From positions 62,001 to 126,000 of the forward strand of contig CAYWRU010000003.1 in the NCBI GenBank assembly GCA_964460795.1: 64,000 nucleotides of DNA, read 5' to 3'. The notes under the pieces are model-generated. The model saw nothing but the letters and a program-made list of their open reading frames with translations. It was not told the DNA's origin and did not search any database. This document shows, in pieces, positions 34,614 through 43,307 of the stretch; position 1 is the first letter of the stretch, and each line of letters starts with the position of its first letter. The position numbers and the translations under genes are program-made. This stretch comes from CAZOOM01 sp964460795 (lineage in GTDB: Bacteria > Omnitrophota > Omnitrophia > Omnitrophales > Aquincolibacteriaceae).

Positions 34614-34787
34614 TTAGCCGTTGAACGGGGTATTTTGTTGGACGGTCTCTGGAAGGGAGCTCGGAGTACCCTCCTCGGTCAATACGTCTGAATCTTTTTT
34701 ATGAAGCCGCCGGTATCTCTTTTCTTCCTGTTTCTTTTTCCGGGCTTCTTCTTTTCGCCGCTTATCGCCTTTGAAATTTTGTCTCAT
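34614..34787 (-). CDS. Small basic protein of unknown function (57 aa)
   Basis: ATG at 34787 has AAAGGAC upstream. The product begins MRQNFKGDKRRKEEARKKKQ and is Lys/Arg/Glu-rich in its first half (predicted helical), with a Thr/Ser/Pro tail (SDVLTEEGTPSSLPETV). Too small for the usual length cut-off. It precedes the CarD-like gene on the same strand by 99 bases. Small basic helices like this are often ribosome- or nucleic-acid-associated, but no family is claimed. Confidence 0.75.
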   Translation of the reverse strand: MRQNFKGDKRRKEEARKKKQEEKRYRRLHKKDSDVLTEEGTPSSLPETVQQNTPFNG

Positions 34788-34902
34788 GACCGTCCTTTAT
34801 GTCGAAGATATCCGTACCGGATTGTATGAGCTTATCACGTTCATTCATGAACCCCTACACATTAATTGAATTAGGTTAATTGCATCAGGCGTTATGGAAA
34901 AC

Positions 34903-34932
34903 AAGCCCACTACCTAACAAGGTACTGGGCTT
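34903..34932 (-). terminator. Rho-independent terminator downstream of DoxX
   Basis: On the minus strand AAGCCCAGTACC and GGTAGTGGGCTT pair across a six-base loop and a short T run (GTTTT) follows. It lies just after the DoxX stop. Confidence 0.75.
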
Positions 34933-34964
34933 GAACTTAGGAGTTTTGGAATCAAAGGATGATA

Positions 34965-35351
34965 TTAGGACTTGTCGACAGCCCACTTGCCGGAACCTTT
35001 ACAGGCAATCAAAAAGAAAACAAAACAATACAGAACGGCAAGTTCGCCGTGATTCACCGCGGGAAAGAATTCTTTTCCCATTTGAAATTTCCAGTGAAAT
35101 TGGAAATAGGCGACGGCCATCTGACCACTCGCGAGGAAGGCGAGTAAGCGGGTTTGAAAACCGAGCGCAATGCCCAGGCCGCCCAAGAGTTCAATGATGC
35201 CGCCGATCCACATTTGAGATCCCACAGCCGGATTCGGATGATCGGAAAAGAGGCCAAAAATCTTTTGCATGCCGTGCATGGAAAACATCAGTCCGGATAC
35301 AAGGCGAAGCAGGGAATACGCCAGATTTGAAAAGTTTTCGAGCCATTTCAT
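34965..35351 (-). CDS. DoxX-family membrane protein
   Basis: 128 aa, four membrane segments. Hallmarks: LLRLVSGLMFSMHGMQKIFG, GSQMWIGGIIELLGGLGIALGF, and MAVAYFQFHW. DoxX proteins are implicated in quinone or redox metabolism but have no settled activity. ATG at 35351 is used; the next base triplet upstream is TTG. It forms a pair with TspO 24 bases upstream, probably one operon. Confidence 0.9.
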   Translation of the reverse strand: MKWLENFSNLAYSLLRLVSGLMFSMHGMQKIFGLFSDHPNPAVGSQMWIGGIIELLGGLGIALGFQTRLLAFLASGQMAVAYFQFHWKFQMGKEFFPAVNHGELAVLYCFVFFLIACKGSGKWAVDKS

Positions 35352-35375
35352 CAAAGCACCTCTATTTGAGACGAG

Positions 35376-35849
35376 TTACCGGTTCAGCCACCACAGGGCG
35401 GCATTCAAATAAGTTGCGAAACTGACCCAGAGAAAATAAGGGGTAAGCAAAAAAGCGGCCGATTTTTCCGACCGCCACGCTCCGCGAAGTAGGACCCCGA
35501 GACAAAACCACAGGATCAGGATATCCGTGAACGCCGCGAACGGATCCCGAAGTCCAAAAAAAAGAACCGACCACCATCCGTTTAAAACCAACTGGACTGA
35601 CCAGAGCATTTTTAATCGGGCCTTTTCTGAGTTTTCAGAGTTCCAGAGCCGCCATCCTGCGGCAGCCATCAACACATAAAGTACGGTCCATACAGGGGCA
35701 AAGACCCAGTCGGGAGGGTTTAGGGGCGGTTTTTGGAGCGCCTCATACCAATCGGTGCGCGAAGAAGCTGTGGCGATACTGCCCAGTCCTCCGATGAACA
35801 GACAAATGGCGATAAATCCGCCAAGCTGAAGAAGGTTCTTTTGTTTCAT
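35376..35849 (-). CDS. TspO/MBR-family tryptophan-rich sensory protein
   Basis: 157 aa, five membrane segments, Trp-rich. Conserved segment WYEALQKPPLNPPDWVFAPVWTVLYVLMA and GWWSVLFFGLR. Bacterial TspO binds porphyrins and responds to stress and light. It is probably co-transcribed with DoxX. Confidence 0.94.
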   Translation of the reverse strand: MKQKNLLQLGGFIAICLFIGGLGSIATASSRTDWYEALQKPPLNPPDWVFAPVWTVLYVLMAAAGWRLWNSENSEKARLKMLWSVQLVLNGWWSVLFFGLRDPFAAFTDILILWFCLGVLLRGAWRSEKSAAFLLTPYFLWVSFATYLNAALWWLNR

Positions 35850-35890
35850 GGCCTTAATTCTATCTCAAAGCAAGGAGATTTCTATCTTTT

Positions 35891-36460
35891 TCATATCACG
35901 ATGCCGCCTTTTTTGAGTTTGCGGGTCCAGTCCGCCAAAGCCACGACAAGATCTTGGATTTTGCTGCGCGTTTTTTCATCCGTCAGATTTCCTTTGTCAT
36001 CAAAAATTTTGGACGCGAAAGGGATCATGACCTCCGGCTGATTCAGGACATAGAGATTGAGGAACACAAAAGTTTTTCTTAAATCATACTGAGCGCGCGC
36101 CGTACCAAGCATGCCCATGGACGCTCCCATGATCGCCGCAGGTTTTCCGATCAGGGCGCCTTTTCCATAAGGACGAGAGGCCCAGTCAATCGCATTTTTC
36201 AAAACTCCCGGCACCGAATAATTATATTCCGGCGTGGCGATCAAAATGGCGTCTGCAGCACGGATTTTTTCGCGAAATTCCAACACGGATTTCGGTGGAT
36301 TGGCCTCGTCATCCTCATTAAAAGGAGGAATGCCGAGCAGGCTTACGATATCAAATTGAACGCCGGCCGGAGCACTGGCTTGCGCCACGCGGAGCGCACT
36401 TGAGTTGTAAGAATTTTTTCGAAGGCTTCCAGCAAATCCAAGAATTTTGAGATCGCTCAT
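35891..36460 (-). CDS. NADPH-dependent FMN reductase
   Basis: 189 aa, typical flavodoxin fold. FMN-binding GFAGSLRKNSYNSSALRVA and the family signature TPEYNYSVPGVLKNAIDWASRP are both present, with GKPAAIMGASMG. The family reduces FMN, quinones or chromate. It is preceded by a conserved promoter block (36472-36537) shared with the Cys-rich gene at 42602, which suggests common control. The SD is AAAGGAGCC. Confidence 0.94.
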   Translation of the reverse strand: MSDLKILGFAGSLRKNSYNSSALRVAQASAPAGVQFDIVSLLGIPPFNEDDEANPPKSVLEFREKIRAADAILIATPEYNYSVPGVLKNAIDWASRPYGKGALIGKPAAIMGASMGMLGTARAQYDLRKTFVFLNLYVLNQPEVMIPFASKIFDDKGNLTDEKTRSKIQDLVVALADWTRKLKKGGIVI

Positions 36461-36471
36461 AGCGAGGCTCC

Positions 36472-36537
36472 TTTATATAGTTGAGATGAATGCTGATACG
36501 CGGGGACAGGGTAAAACGAAAAGAAGAAAGCGTCAAA
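36472..36537 (-). promoter_or_regulatory. Promoter block of the FMN reductase, duplicated at 43145-43212
   Basis: Read on the minus strand: TTGACG (36531-36536), a 17-base spacer, then TACCCT (36508-36513), a weak -10 sharing T-A and the final T. The 33 bases 36505-36537 are identical to 43180-43212. A second conserved element (TTTATATAGTTGAGATGA on the plus strand) follows nearer the gene. It lies about 45 bases from the start codon. Confidence 0.7.
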
Positions 36538-36581
36538 CAAAATGCTCTCTTTTGAATCTCGGAATATCGAGCCGCATGTAA

Positions 36582-39500
36582 TTAAGCGGATTCCTGAAGG
36601 GATTGAAGCACCGTTAGTTCATGACGCATTTTTACCCAGTTTATCGCTTGAGGTACAAGGTAGGTGGTGTCACCGCGCCTGCCGTTTCGGATCGCTTCAA
36701 AAAGAAGCCAGGCGGACATCACTTTCCGTGTGAGTCGAATGACGCTGATATTTTCATCCAACCCCAAAGGAGGGAGTTCGGTTTCATAGCTTAATAAATA
36801 GACCGGAGCCTGTTGATTTTGTCCGGACGATGCGAGCATCTTCTTTAAATGAATGCGGTTCGTATCGGACAAATCCATTATTTGAACGCGTTCATTGCGG
36901 AGAAACCCTTCGGCTCGGAGACGGTTTAATTCTTGGGACGGAGCCTCTTTAGATTGATTGAGCATTAAACCGATGGTGACCTGCGTTCCCGCGGCGCGCA
37001 ACAATTTTAGCTGGAGTTGAAATGCAGCATCAAGCCGTACAATGTCTGGCGTGATGGCGAAATGGATTGCTGTTTTAGGGCTACGAAGGATCTGGAGAGG
37101 AAATTGGGATTCTCCTCGGGAAAAATCTGATGTCAAAATAGTCCATAGTCTGATGTCAGACGGTGCCATCTCCGGCAATATTTTCATAAGCATTTCCGAT
37201 TGATTTAGAGATGGAAATTTCGTCAGCATATCACGGACCAGTGCTTGTGCGGATCTGTCTTGACCCTGCGGCGGGAGTGAATTGAAATTGTGGTTTCGTA
37301 ACTGCGCCCATGTTAATTGCTCCAAAATCCGGTTTCGTTTTTCCACGGACAGGGGGCTCGAAGCGACGTCAATGGGTACGATAAAAGTTTGTTGATTCAT
37401 ACTCACGGCATCGTGGGGCTGAGCCAATTCGATTTCAACGCCTGGCAGGGTTTTTCGAAAAGGCTCAAGAGCATTGTCCAGATAGCGTAGTTCACTTCGG
37501 GTAACAGGAGACGTCAGTTGCGCGACTAAAACATAGGGATAGCTGCGTCCCGTGCGGTCCAAACGACGGAGCTGTTCTTGTGCGCGCAGCTTTTCCAGAT
37601 CGCCATAGATTTGCGCATAGGTCGGCAACTCCTCCGGGGCTAAATCCCCATGAAACGATTGAAATACATCCAGAACCTGGCGTACGGTAAGCGGCGCATC
37701 CGAATTGAAGGCAAATAAATTTTGAATGATGCGGAGGCGGAGACTTTTTCTGGCGCTCAGATAGTTCCGGCCGTCAAGCGGTTCGAGAGCCTGCAATCCT
37801 TCCCGCCATGTGTTTGTGAGTGCCATTGCGGTTTTTGGTGATAAAAAGAGAAGCCCGGGATCAGAGATTTTTGAGGATTCTTTTTTGTCCGGCGTATGGT
37901 TTTTATTTGATGGTTGTTTTTTCTTTTCCTCCTGCGTTTTTTGCAAGAGTAAATTGGTTATGCAGCCGGACGGCCCGCAAATCGGTTCATTCATTAGACT
38001 GTGCGCAGATGACGGCGCGAGAAGAGACGGTGCGGCGCCAGGCGCTACAGTATTTGTTTTTGAATTTAAATTGAAGAGAAGAGGCCATTTTTTTCTGAGC
38101 AGCGCGGCATCCGCGGGTTTTGCGATGCCCTGATCGACCAGATGATTGAAGAGGGCCATTTGATGAGATTTATGATCTGGAGTCAGCGGATAGTTGAGCA
38201 TTTCATCCCGAACGATCTGCTGCAAAGTGTCTTGACGATCAGAGTGCAGATTCAGCATTGTCCGAAGATTTGCGATGTGCTTTTGCGTGTTCTCATCCTT
38301 TATCGGAACACCTTGAACTGTTCCGCGGACTAATTCTTGGACGATTTGCTTTATCCGGGGTTCCGGAAGCGAGGCGGCGTCCTCTGCGAATTGACTTTTC
38401 TCCAGGCTGGGGACGTCACCTCGTTGAATGGGACCAGGTTTAGTAACGGGACGTGGTGTCTTTTCAGAATCAGAAGGGGGAAAATCCTTCTCGCCACGTT
38501 CTATCACCTGTGGATCAGGCGGAGTCTTTTTTAAGAAGAACGGGCGCATGGACTCAAGGAGGGGTGGGGTTTTGACACCAGCTGATTCTAATCGCTCAAA
38601 GACAAAGAAGATCCACCTTGCCCTTTCGCTAGAAAGCTGCATTTCCATCATGCTTGAAATAATGGTTTTTTCCAGCTCAATTCTTATGCTGCTTTGATCT
38701 TGCAAAAGTTGTTTGACCCGTTCTGTTTGAAAGGAAAGAAGAGCTTCGTAGTCCTTTTCCTGACTCGGATGATTTGCAGCCAATGAAATTAAAATCTGAA
38801 TAGATTTTGATGCGTCCTGAATCGCCGCAAGAGCCTGCTTTGCTGGTAAAGCGGGCGCTGACAGGGAAGAGGAAACCTGCTTGTCATCAGCTAATTTTTC
38901 AGACTCAGGAGCCGCTGTTTGTAAGTCAAGATCAGTACTTGATCCGTCGAGCAGGCTTAAGAGTCCAGAAATTAATTCATGGATAAGTTTGTTTTGTTCG
39001 GGTAAATTTTTCATATCTTTCAATTGATTTCGGAGGCTGCTATCTGAGTTGGGATAAAAAACGGAAAGCCCGGTCTCCATTTTTTGACGCTCGATGGTCA
39101 TCAAAGCTTGCAGGACAAAGGCCTGAACCAAAGGGCTGCGGTCTTTTAAAGCAAGTATCAGGGCAGGCTCTGCTTCCAAAGCATTGGCTTGTCCCAGAGT
39201 TTGAGCCGCCAAAGCTCGGTACGCAGCTTGAGGATCTTTAAGAAGGGAGAGAACCAGTTGCGGGGTATCGATCTGGGAGGAGGATGCTGAGGTCATAAAT
39301 CGGTCAAATAAGACCTCATTTTTATTTCGCAGCTCTCTTTGAACTCTCAACGAATTGTCGTGAAGTTGTTCAGTCACACTTTGCGAAAGAATCGTCTGAG
39401 GCAGTTCGGGAAAAGAAAGGCCCTTCATGTTTAAAAGATCATGGACAGATTCCTTTAACCTCGCCGCATCTCGTCCATAAAGCTCTAAAAGCAAAGTTGC

Positions 39501-42482
39501 ATACTGCGCGTAGGGCCCCGGCCAATTTTCCGGCTGTGTCCGTCGTTTTCCAATAAGCGCTGAACCATCCAACCGGCGTTCAACGGCATTGATCACCGTA
39601 CTTTCAAGCGATGGAAGTGATTTCACGACTTGAAGGACTGCATGCCGGGTTTTTTCTTTCAGTGTTAAATATTCTGAAACAAGGGCCCCATCCGGACCTT
39701 GAAGATACTGCACGGGTGCCAAGGAAGCATTTTTTTCCGTTACTGCCGGCGGTTCCTGATCCAAAATGTCTAATAGGGGTTCAATAAAAGTGTCGCTGGG
39801 GTTTTTGGCTGCGTACTGAACGGCTTCTAAAAGCACGTAATATTCTTTTTCTTCATCAAGAACCTTGCGAAGCACGGATTCCGATTTTCTTCTTAATAAT
39901 TGGCGGGCTTTTTCGCCCAGCACTTCCTTTTCTCCCAGCGCGTATATCATGAGCGCTTTGACAATGGGGTCTTGCTCCGTTCGTACTCCATCGAGAAGAT
40001 TTTGTGTTCCCCACCATGAATGATCAACAACAGAAAGATAAATGGCGGCACGTTTGCGGAGCAGGCTTTCGGACTGATTTCGCTTTTCAAAGGCAGCGCC
40101 ATCGTAAATTTTGATCCATCTCCAGGCAAGGCCTTTGGCGCGAGGATCTTTCTTTGCCGCGAGATTTGAAAAGGCTTTTGATTTATCATCAAGGCTGGAT
40201 TTTTCGTCTCGTAAGATTTTAAGGGGATCGGTCTTGAGTTCATAGAACTCAGGTTCTGCAAGTCCAGCCTCTTTGGCTAGCCGGGCAAATTTTCCGCGAA
40301 GCGCCGGATCATTGCAAAAGGGGCAGGTGCCGCCTTCAATCAACGCGCCTTTGGAGCCATTTCCATCGAACCAGGCATGCAATGCCCTCATGGCAAACAG
40401 CCTGACGAAAAGACTCTCTTTCGGAGTTTTTTCAGGGTCTAAGGCTTCCAGGACAGATTCGATCATCTGACTTTGAATCAGGTACGAAGAAGATCCTTTC
40501 CGGATCTCTGCCGGAGCAGTCGTGCCGGAAGTTTTGAGTGAAGAGATTTCCTGGCTTGCAGCAGGAGATTTTTCACTAGCAGGATTGTCAGCCGGCGCCG
40601 CAGTTTCTTGAGCGGGTGAGGAGATCAACTGAAATGAAGCCAATCCAATCAACATCTGAATCAGCCAAGGTTTCCAAATTTTAGAATTCCATACAGACGA
40701 ACGGAGTTCGCTGCGGGATTTTTTTAATAATGAAGCTAGTTCACTGGGGGATAAATGGACCGGACGGATTTCGGCCGGGTCTTGCGTGATTTCCATCATT
40801 CCCTGCGGCGATGAAAGCAACAGCGATTTATCGCCAGGGTTCGCTTCCAGTACTTTTATTCTAGAAACAAAGAATTGCAGGCGCTGAAGTGAAAGCGGTG
40901 GCCCTTGGAAAATGGATCCGGTTGCCAGGGTTTGATTACCGAAGGAGGTTTGCTTGTTTGATACAGAGGCGAATGTTTCCGTGGTGTTTTTGCTTGGATG
41001 ATTGGAGCGGGAAACTAAGGGGTTTTGACTTGATATTTCTTTTTCGTATCGGCGCAAATAGGATTGTTTGACGGCATGAAGATCATAACCCGCTAAGACA
41101 CTGAGCCCAAGCATGAGCGATACGGCATTCAGGAGTTTCTCCTCGCGCAAGGCTTGGCCTTGATAGGCCTCCTTCTGGAGGATGGTTTCCAAGTAAGGAC
41201 GATTTTCTGTATGCGTGATGAGGGGCAGGATCGTAGTTTGAGGAACTCGTGTGCGGGATATTTCAGTGCTGATGGCTTCGGAATGAAATCCTCCGGCTAT
41301 CAAAGCTCCGGTTTGAGCGCCGTGTGCGTGCATTTGATCGAGCATATTTTGGACCATGATCGAGCTTCGTTGATGAGCGTGATCATAAAAGCTTATGGAT
41401 CGAATGATTTGCTCCTGCAGTTTTTCTTCACTCGCCAGGGAAGAAGAAAATCCTTGGGACTGCAAAAGTTTGCGAATGTCAGCTCTTAGTTTGGAGGCAT
41501 CATGGAACTCCGGCGATTTATTGAAGTGCTGATAGTGCTTCCATGAGAGAGAGCCTGAGACGAGCTCTTTTATCAAGCGGAGGCGATTGTGGGTCTCCCA
41601 GAGCTTACGGGATTCCAAGGATGTGAGATGGGCTTGTATCAGAGACTGGATGCAATCTTCGAGTTCGTCCGAAAGTTTTTCAACGCTTACTTGCTTGAGT
41701 AAGGATAAAGAGTGCTGATCCTGATTTGGATGGAGAAATGAATGAGCCTCCGCGGCCAGTGCACGGTCCATGATTTTTAGTCCCGGAAAGGCGTCTAAAT
41801 TCCCATGGATTTGTTCAATCATGGGCTTTATTTGATGCCATAAAGTTATAAATGATAACGGGTCTTCACTTTTCCAAGACGCGTCTTTGATTAACTTTTG
41901 AACCGGTTGGGGGAAAAGCCTGGCCCCCAGTTTTTTAATCTGAGTCTCCCATTGAATGCAGACAGCGAGTGCGGATGGTTCGCCTGCAAAAAGAGTTTGA
42001 AATTCATGAAGATTCGTTGTGTAAGCCTGCTGATTTTCAATTCCGTAAAAAACAGCATTCGGATTCTGTGTAATTCCATAAAACTCAGCACCGGAAATTT
42101 CTCCTGAACGCATGAGCCTTTCAGCTGTTTTTTTCCGCACTCGGGTTGACGGGAATGCCTGGAGAAGTGAGTAATCAATGATTCCTGAAGACCCTTCTAA
42201 TCCTACAAAATCAATCGGATGGTAACGCGATAGCTCATCCAGAATAGCCTTGATGCTCTGTTGAGCACTGATGCTCTCGTGAGCATCCCGAATATGGACA
42301 ATCTTCGGGCCTGGAATATTTCGGACCCATTCAGTTTGTTTGGAATTTAAAAGGGGAGGATAGGGCTCATGCGTATCCGATAATGAACGCAGATCAAAAT
42401 ATTCTGCTCCCCAGGTCAACGGGGAAAATATAAAGCAGCATAAAGTGATCAACGCAACTCGTTTTAGATGCGGTTTAATCAT
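36582..42482 (-). CDS. Second giant exported protein: TIKI/ChaN-like domain, RSELR motif, membrane segment and HEAT-like repeats
   Basis: About 1966 aa from ATG 42482 (MIKPHLKR); a start at 42494 is also open, with GGAGG immediately before it but too close. Signal peptide at about 1-25 (LITLCCFIFSPLTWGA). N-terminal domain with DAH at 66-68, EGSSGIIDYSL and GGFH at 397-400, the same order as in the giant at 1-5649. RSELR at 590 precedes a membrane segment (about 600-625; PWLIQMLIGLASFQLI). Then CPFC and helical, HEAT-like blocks (for example FIEPLLDILDQEPP; LLKDPQAAYRALAAQTLGQANALEAEPAL). The C-terminal third has no recognised domain, with RSELR again at 1662 (this one may be chance). Function is unknown. 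Confidence 0.88.
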   Translation of the reverse strand: MIKPHLKRVALITLCCFIFSPLTWGAEYFDLRSLSDTHEPYPPLLNSKQTEWVRNIPGPKIVHIRDAHESISAQQSIKAILDELSRYHPIDFVGLEGSSGIIDYSLLQAFPSTRVRKKTAERLMRSGEISGAEFYGITQNPNAVFYGIENQQAYTTNLHEFQTLFAGEPSALAVCIQWETQIKKLGARLFPQPVQKLIKDASWKSEDPLSFITLWHQIKPMIEQIHGNLDAFPGLKIMDRALAAEAHSFLHPNQDQHSLSLLKQVSVEKLSDELEDCIQSLIQAHLTSLESRKLWETHNRLRLIKELVSGSLSWKHYQHFNKSPEFHDASKLRADIRKLLQSQGFSSSLASEEKLQEQIIRSISFYDHAHQRSSIMVQNMLDQMHAHGAQTGALIAGGFHSEAISTEISRTRVPQTTILPLITHTENRPYLETILQKEAYQGQALREEKLLNAVSLMLGLSVLAGYDLHAVKQSYLRRYEKEISSQNPLVSRSNHPSKNTTETFASVSNKQTSFGNQTLATGSIFQGPPLSLQRLQFFVSRIKVLEANPGDKSLLLSSPQGMMEITQDPAEIRPVHLSPSELASLLKKSRSELRSSVWNSKIWKPWLIQMLIGLASFQLISSPAQETAAPADNPASEKSPAASQEISSLKTSGTTAPAEIRKGSSSYLIQSQMIESVLEALDPEKTPKESLFVRLFAMRALHAWFDGNGSKGALIEGGTCPFCNDPALRGKFARLAKEAGLAEPEFYELKTDPLKILRDEKSSLDDKSKAFSNLAAKKDPRAKGLAWRWIKIYDGAAFEKRNQSESLLRKRAAIYLSVVDHSWWGTQNLLDGVRTEQDPIVKALMIYALGEKEVLGEKARQLLRRKSESVLRKVLDEEKEYYVLLEAVQYAAKNPSDTFIEPLLDILDQEPPAVTEKNASLAPVQYLQGPDGALVSEYLTLKEKTRHAVLQVVKSLPSLESTVINAVERRLDGSALIGKRRTQPENWPGPYAQYATLLLELYGRDAARLKESVHDLLNMKGLSFPELPQTILSQSVTEQLHDNSLRVQRELRNKNEVLFDRFMTSASSSQIDTPQLVLSLLKDPQAAYRALAAQTLGQANALEAEPALILALKDRSPLVQAFVLQALMTIERQKMETGLSVFYPNSDSSLRNQLKDMKNLPEQNKLIHELISGLLSLLDGSSTDLDLQTAAPESEKLADDKQVSSSLSAPALPAKQALAAIQDASKSIQILISLAANHPSQEKDYEALLSFQTERVKQLLQDQSSIRIELEKTIISSMMEMQLSSERARWIFFVFERLESAGVKTPPLLESMRPFFLKKTPPDPQVIERGEKDFPPSDSEKTPRPVTKPGPIQRGDVPSLEKSQFAEDAASLPEPRIKQIVQELVRGTVQGVPIKDENTQKHIANLRTMLNLHSDRQDTLQQIVRDEMLNYPLTPDHKSHQMALFNHLVDQGIAKPADAALLRKKWPLLFNLNSKTNTVAPGAAPSLLAPSSAHSLMNEPICGPSGCITNLLLQKTQEEKKKQPSNKNHTPDKKESSKISDPGLLFLSPKTAMALTNTWREGLQALEPLDGRNYLSARKSLRLRIIQNLFAFNSDAPLTVRQVLDVFQSFHGDLAPEELPTYAQIYGDLEKLRAQEQLRRLDRTGRSYPYVLVAQLTSPVTRSELRYLDNALEPFRKTLPGVEIELAQPHDAVSMNQQTFIVPIDVASSPLSVEKRNRILEQLTWAQLRNHNFNSLPPQGQDRSAQALVRDMLTKFPSLNQSEMLMKILPEMAPSDIRLWTILTSDFSRGESQFPLQILRSPKTAIHFAITPDIVRLDAAFQLQLKLLRAAGTQVTIGLMLNQSKEAPSQELNRLRAEGFLRNERVQIMDLSDTNRIHLKKMLASSGQNQQAPVYLLSYETELPPLGLDENISVIRLTRKVMSAWLLFEAIRNGRRGDTTYLVPQAINWVKMRHELTVLQSLQESA

Positions 42483-42601
42483 GGTGGAAAGCATCCTCCG
42501 AAATACCTGTATAAAAAATAAAAAGCAAATGAAGAGCCCAGAAAATCAGACAATGCTGCCTGAGTGAAAGCAGAAATAGTCCTTATTTTTGGGACGGCTA
42601 A

Positions 42602-43120
42602 TTAAAGAAGAAGGAAAGTGATCTTGGGCGGCGGGAAGATCGGATCGGTGTGAAAGGAGAGGTAAGATGCTGCGAAGGACGGAGTCCGGCGTGATGGCGC
42701 TTCTTGGGTTTCTACTCGATCGAGGGGGGTTAAGAAAACTTGAAGGTTGTCTGAGAGTGTTGTTTTCGTGTCATCTCCTCCGCAGGGGAGCTTTGAAAGA
42801 TAAATTTTGGGATCGGGAATAGCTTTAAGTGATTTATTAATCAGCGGTTTTTGGCCAGTTTGCGGTAGACAGCAAGATTTTTTTGCAGCGGGTATTGGCT
42901 TTAAAGTGTGAAGCTGATGCTCTTTATTTTTGCAAAGCGGACAAATATTTCCCGAAGCATGTTTGCATAGACAGATGGGCCGGCCGCAGCACGTTCTTGA
43001 ATTTTCTTCTTGCCCAAGCGGCGGCAGATTAAGGCTCTGGAACCCAAAAACCGCAAGCATGAGTATCGCAACGATGTTTGCCATGATCAAGCCACTCTGA
43101 TAAGAGGGGTTTTTCTTCAT
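42602..43120 (-). CDS. Cys-rich protein with N-terminal membrane segment, unknown function
   Basis: 172 aa. One membrane segment (MANIVAILMLAVFGFQSLN) near the N-terminus, then a cysteine cluster (CCGRPICLCKHASGNICPLCKNKEH) and a later CC pair. The cluster suggests a metal or thiol site. I recognise no family. Its promoter block (43145-43212) is the same as that of the FMN reductase gene. It lies upstream of giant gene 2 on the same strand, 107 bases away, and may be co-transcribed with it. Confidence 0.65.
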   Translation of the reverse strand: MKKNPSYQSGLIMANIVAILMLAVFGFQSLNLPPLGQEENSRTCCGRPICLCKHASGNICPLCKNKEHQLHTLKPIPAAKKSCCLPQTGQKPLINKSLKAIPDPKIYLSKLPCGGDDTKTTLSDNLQVFLTPLDRVETQEAPSRRTPSFAASYLSFHTDPIFPPPKITFLLL

Positions 43121-43144
43121 CCAATCCTTAAAAGGGTCAAGCTC

Positions 43145-43212
43145 TTTTATACAGTTGAGGTGATTTCTAATATTAAGGAGACAGGGTAAAACGAAAAGAA
43201 GAAAGCGTCAAA
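43145..43212 (-). promoter_or_regulatory. Promoter block of the Cys-rich gene, copy of 36472-36537
   Basis: TTGACG (43206-43211) and TACCCT (43183-43188) on the minus strand with a 17-base spacer, inside a 33-base stretch identical to the other copy. The second block (plus-strand TTTTATACAGTTGAGGTGA, from 43145) is also conserved with few changes. Position relative to the gene matches the first copy. Confidence 0.7.
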
Positions 43213-43307
43213 TGAAATGGAGGAGGCGGATATTTCTATTTGTTCTGCTTCGGGTTTGGAGTTAACATATTGCCCCCAACCACATGTCCAAGAATTAAGG
43301 AGGATGC

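Noticed and set aside
37485..37499. Second RSELR in giant protein 2 as a certain linker
   Set aside because: It sits in ordinary-looking sequence without a domain border that I can see; kept only as a possible chance match.
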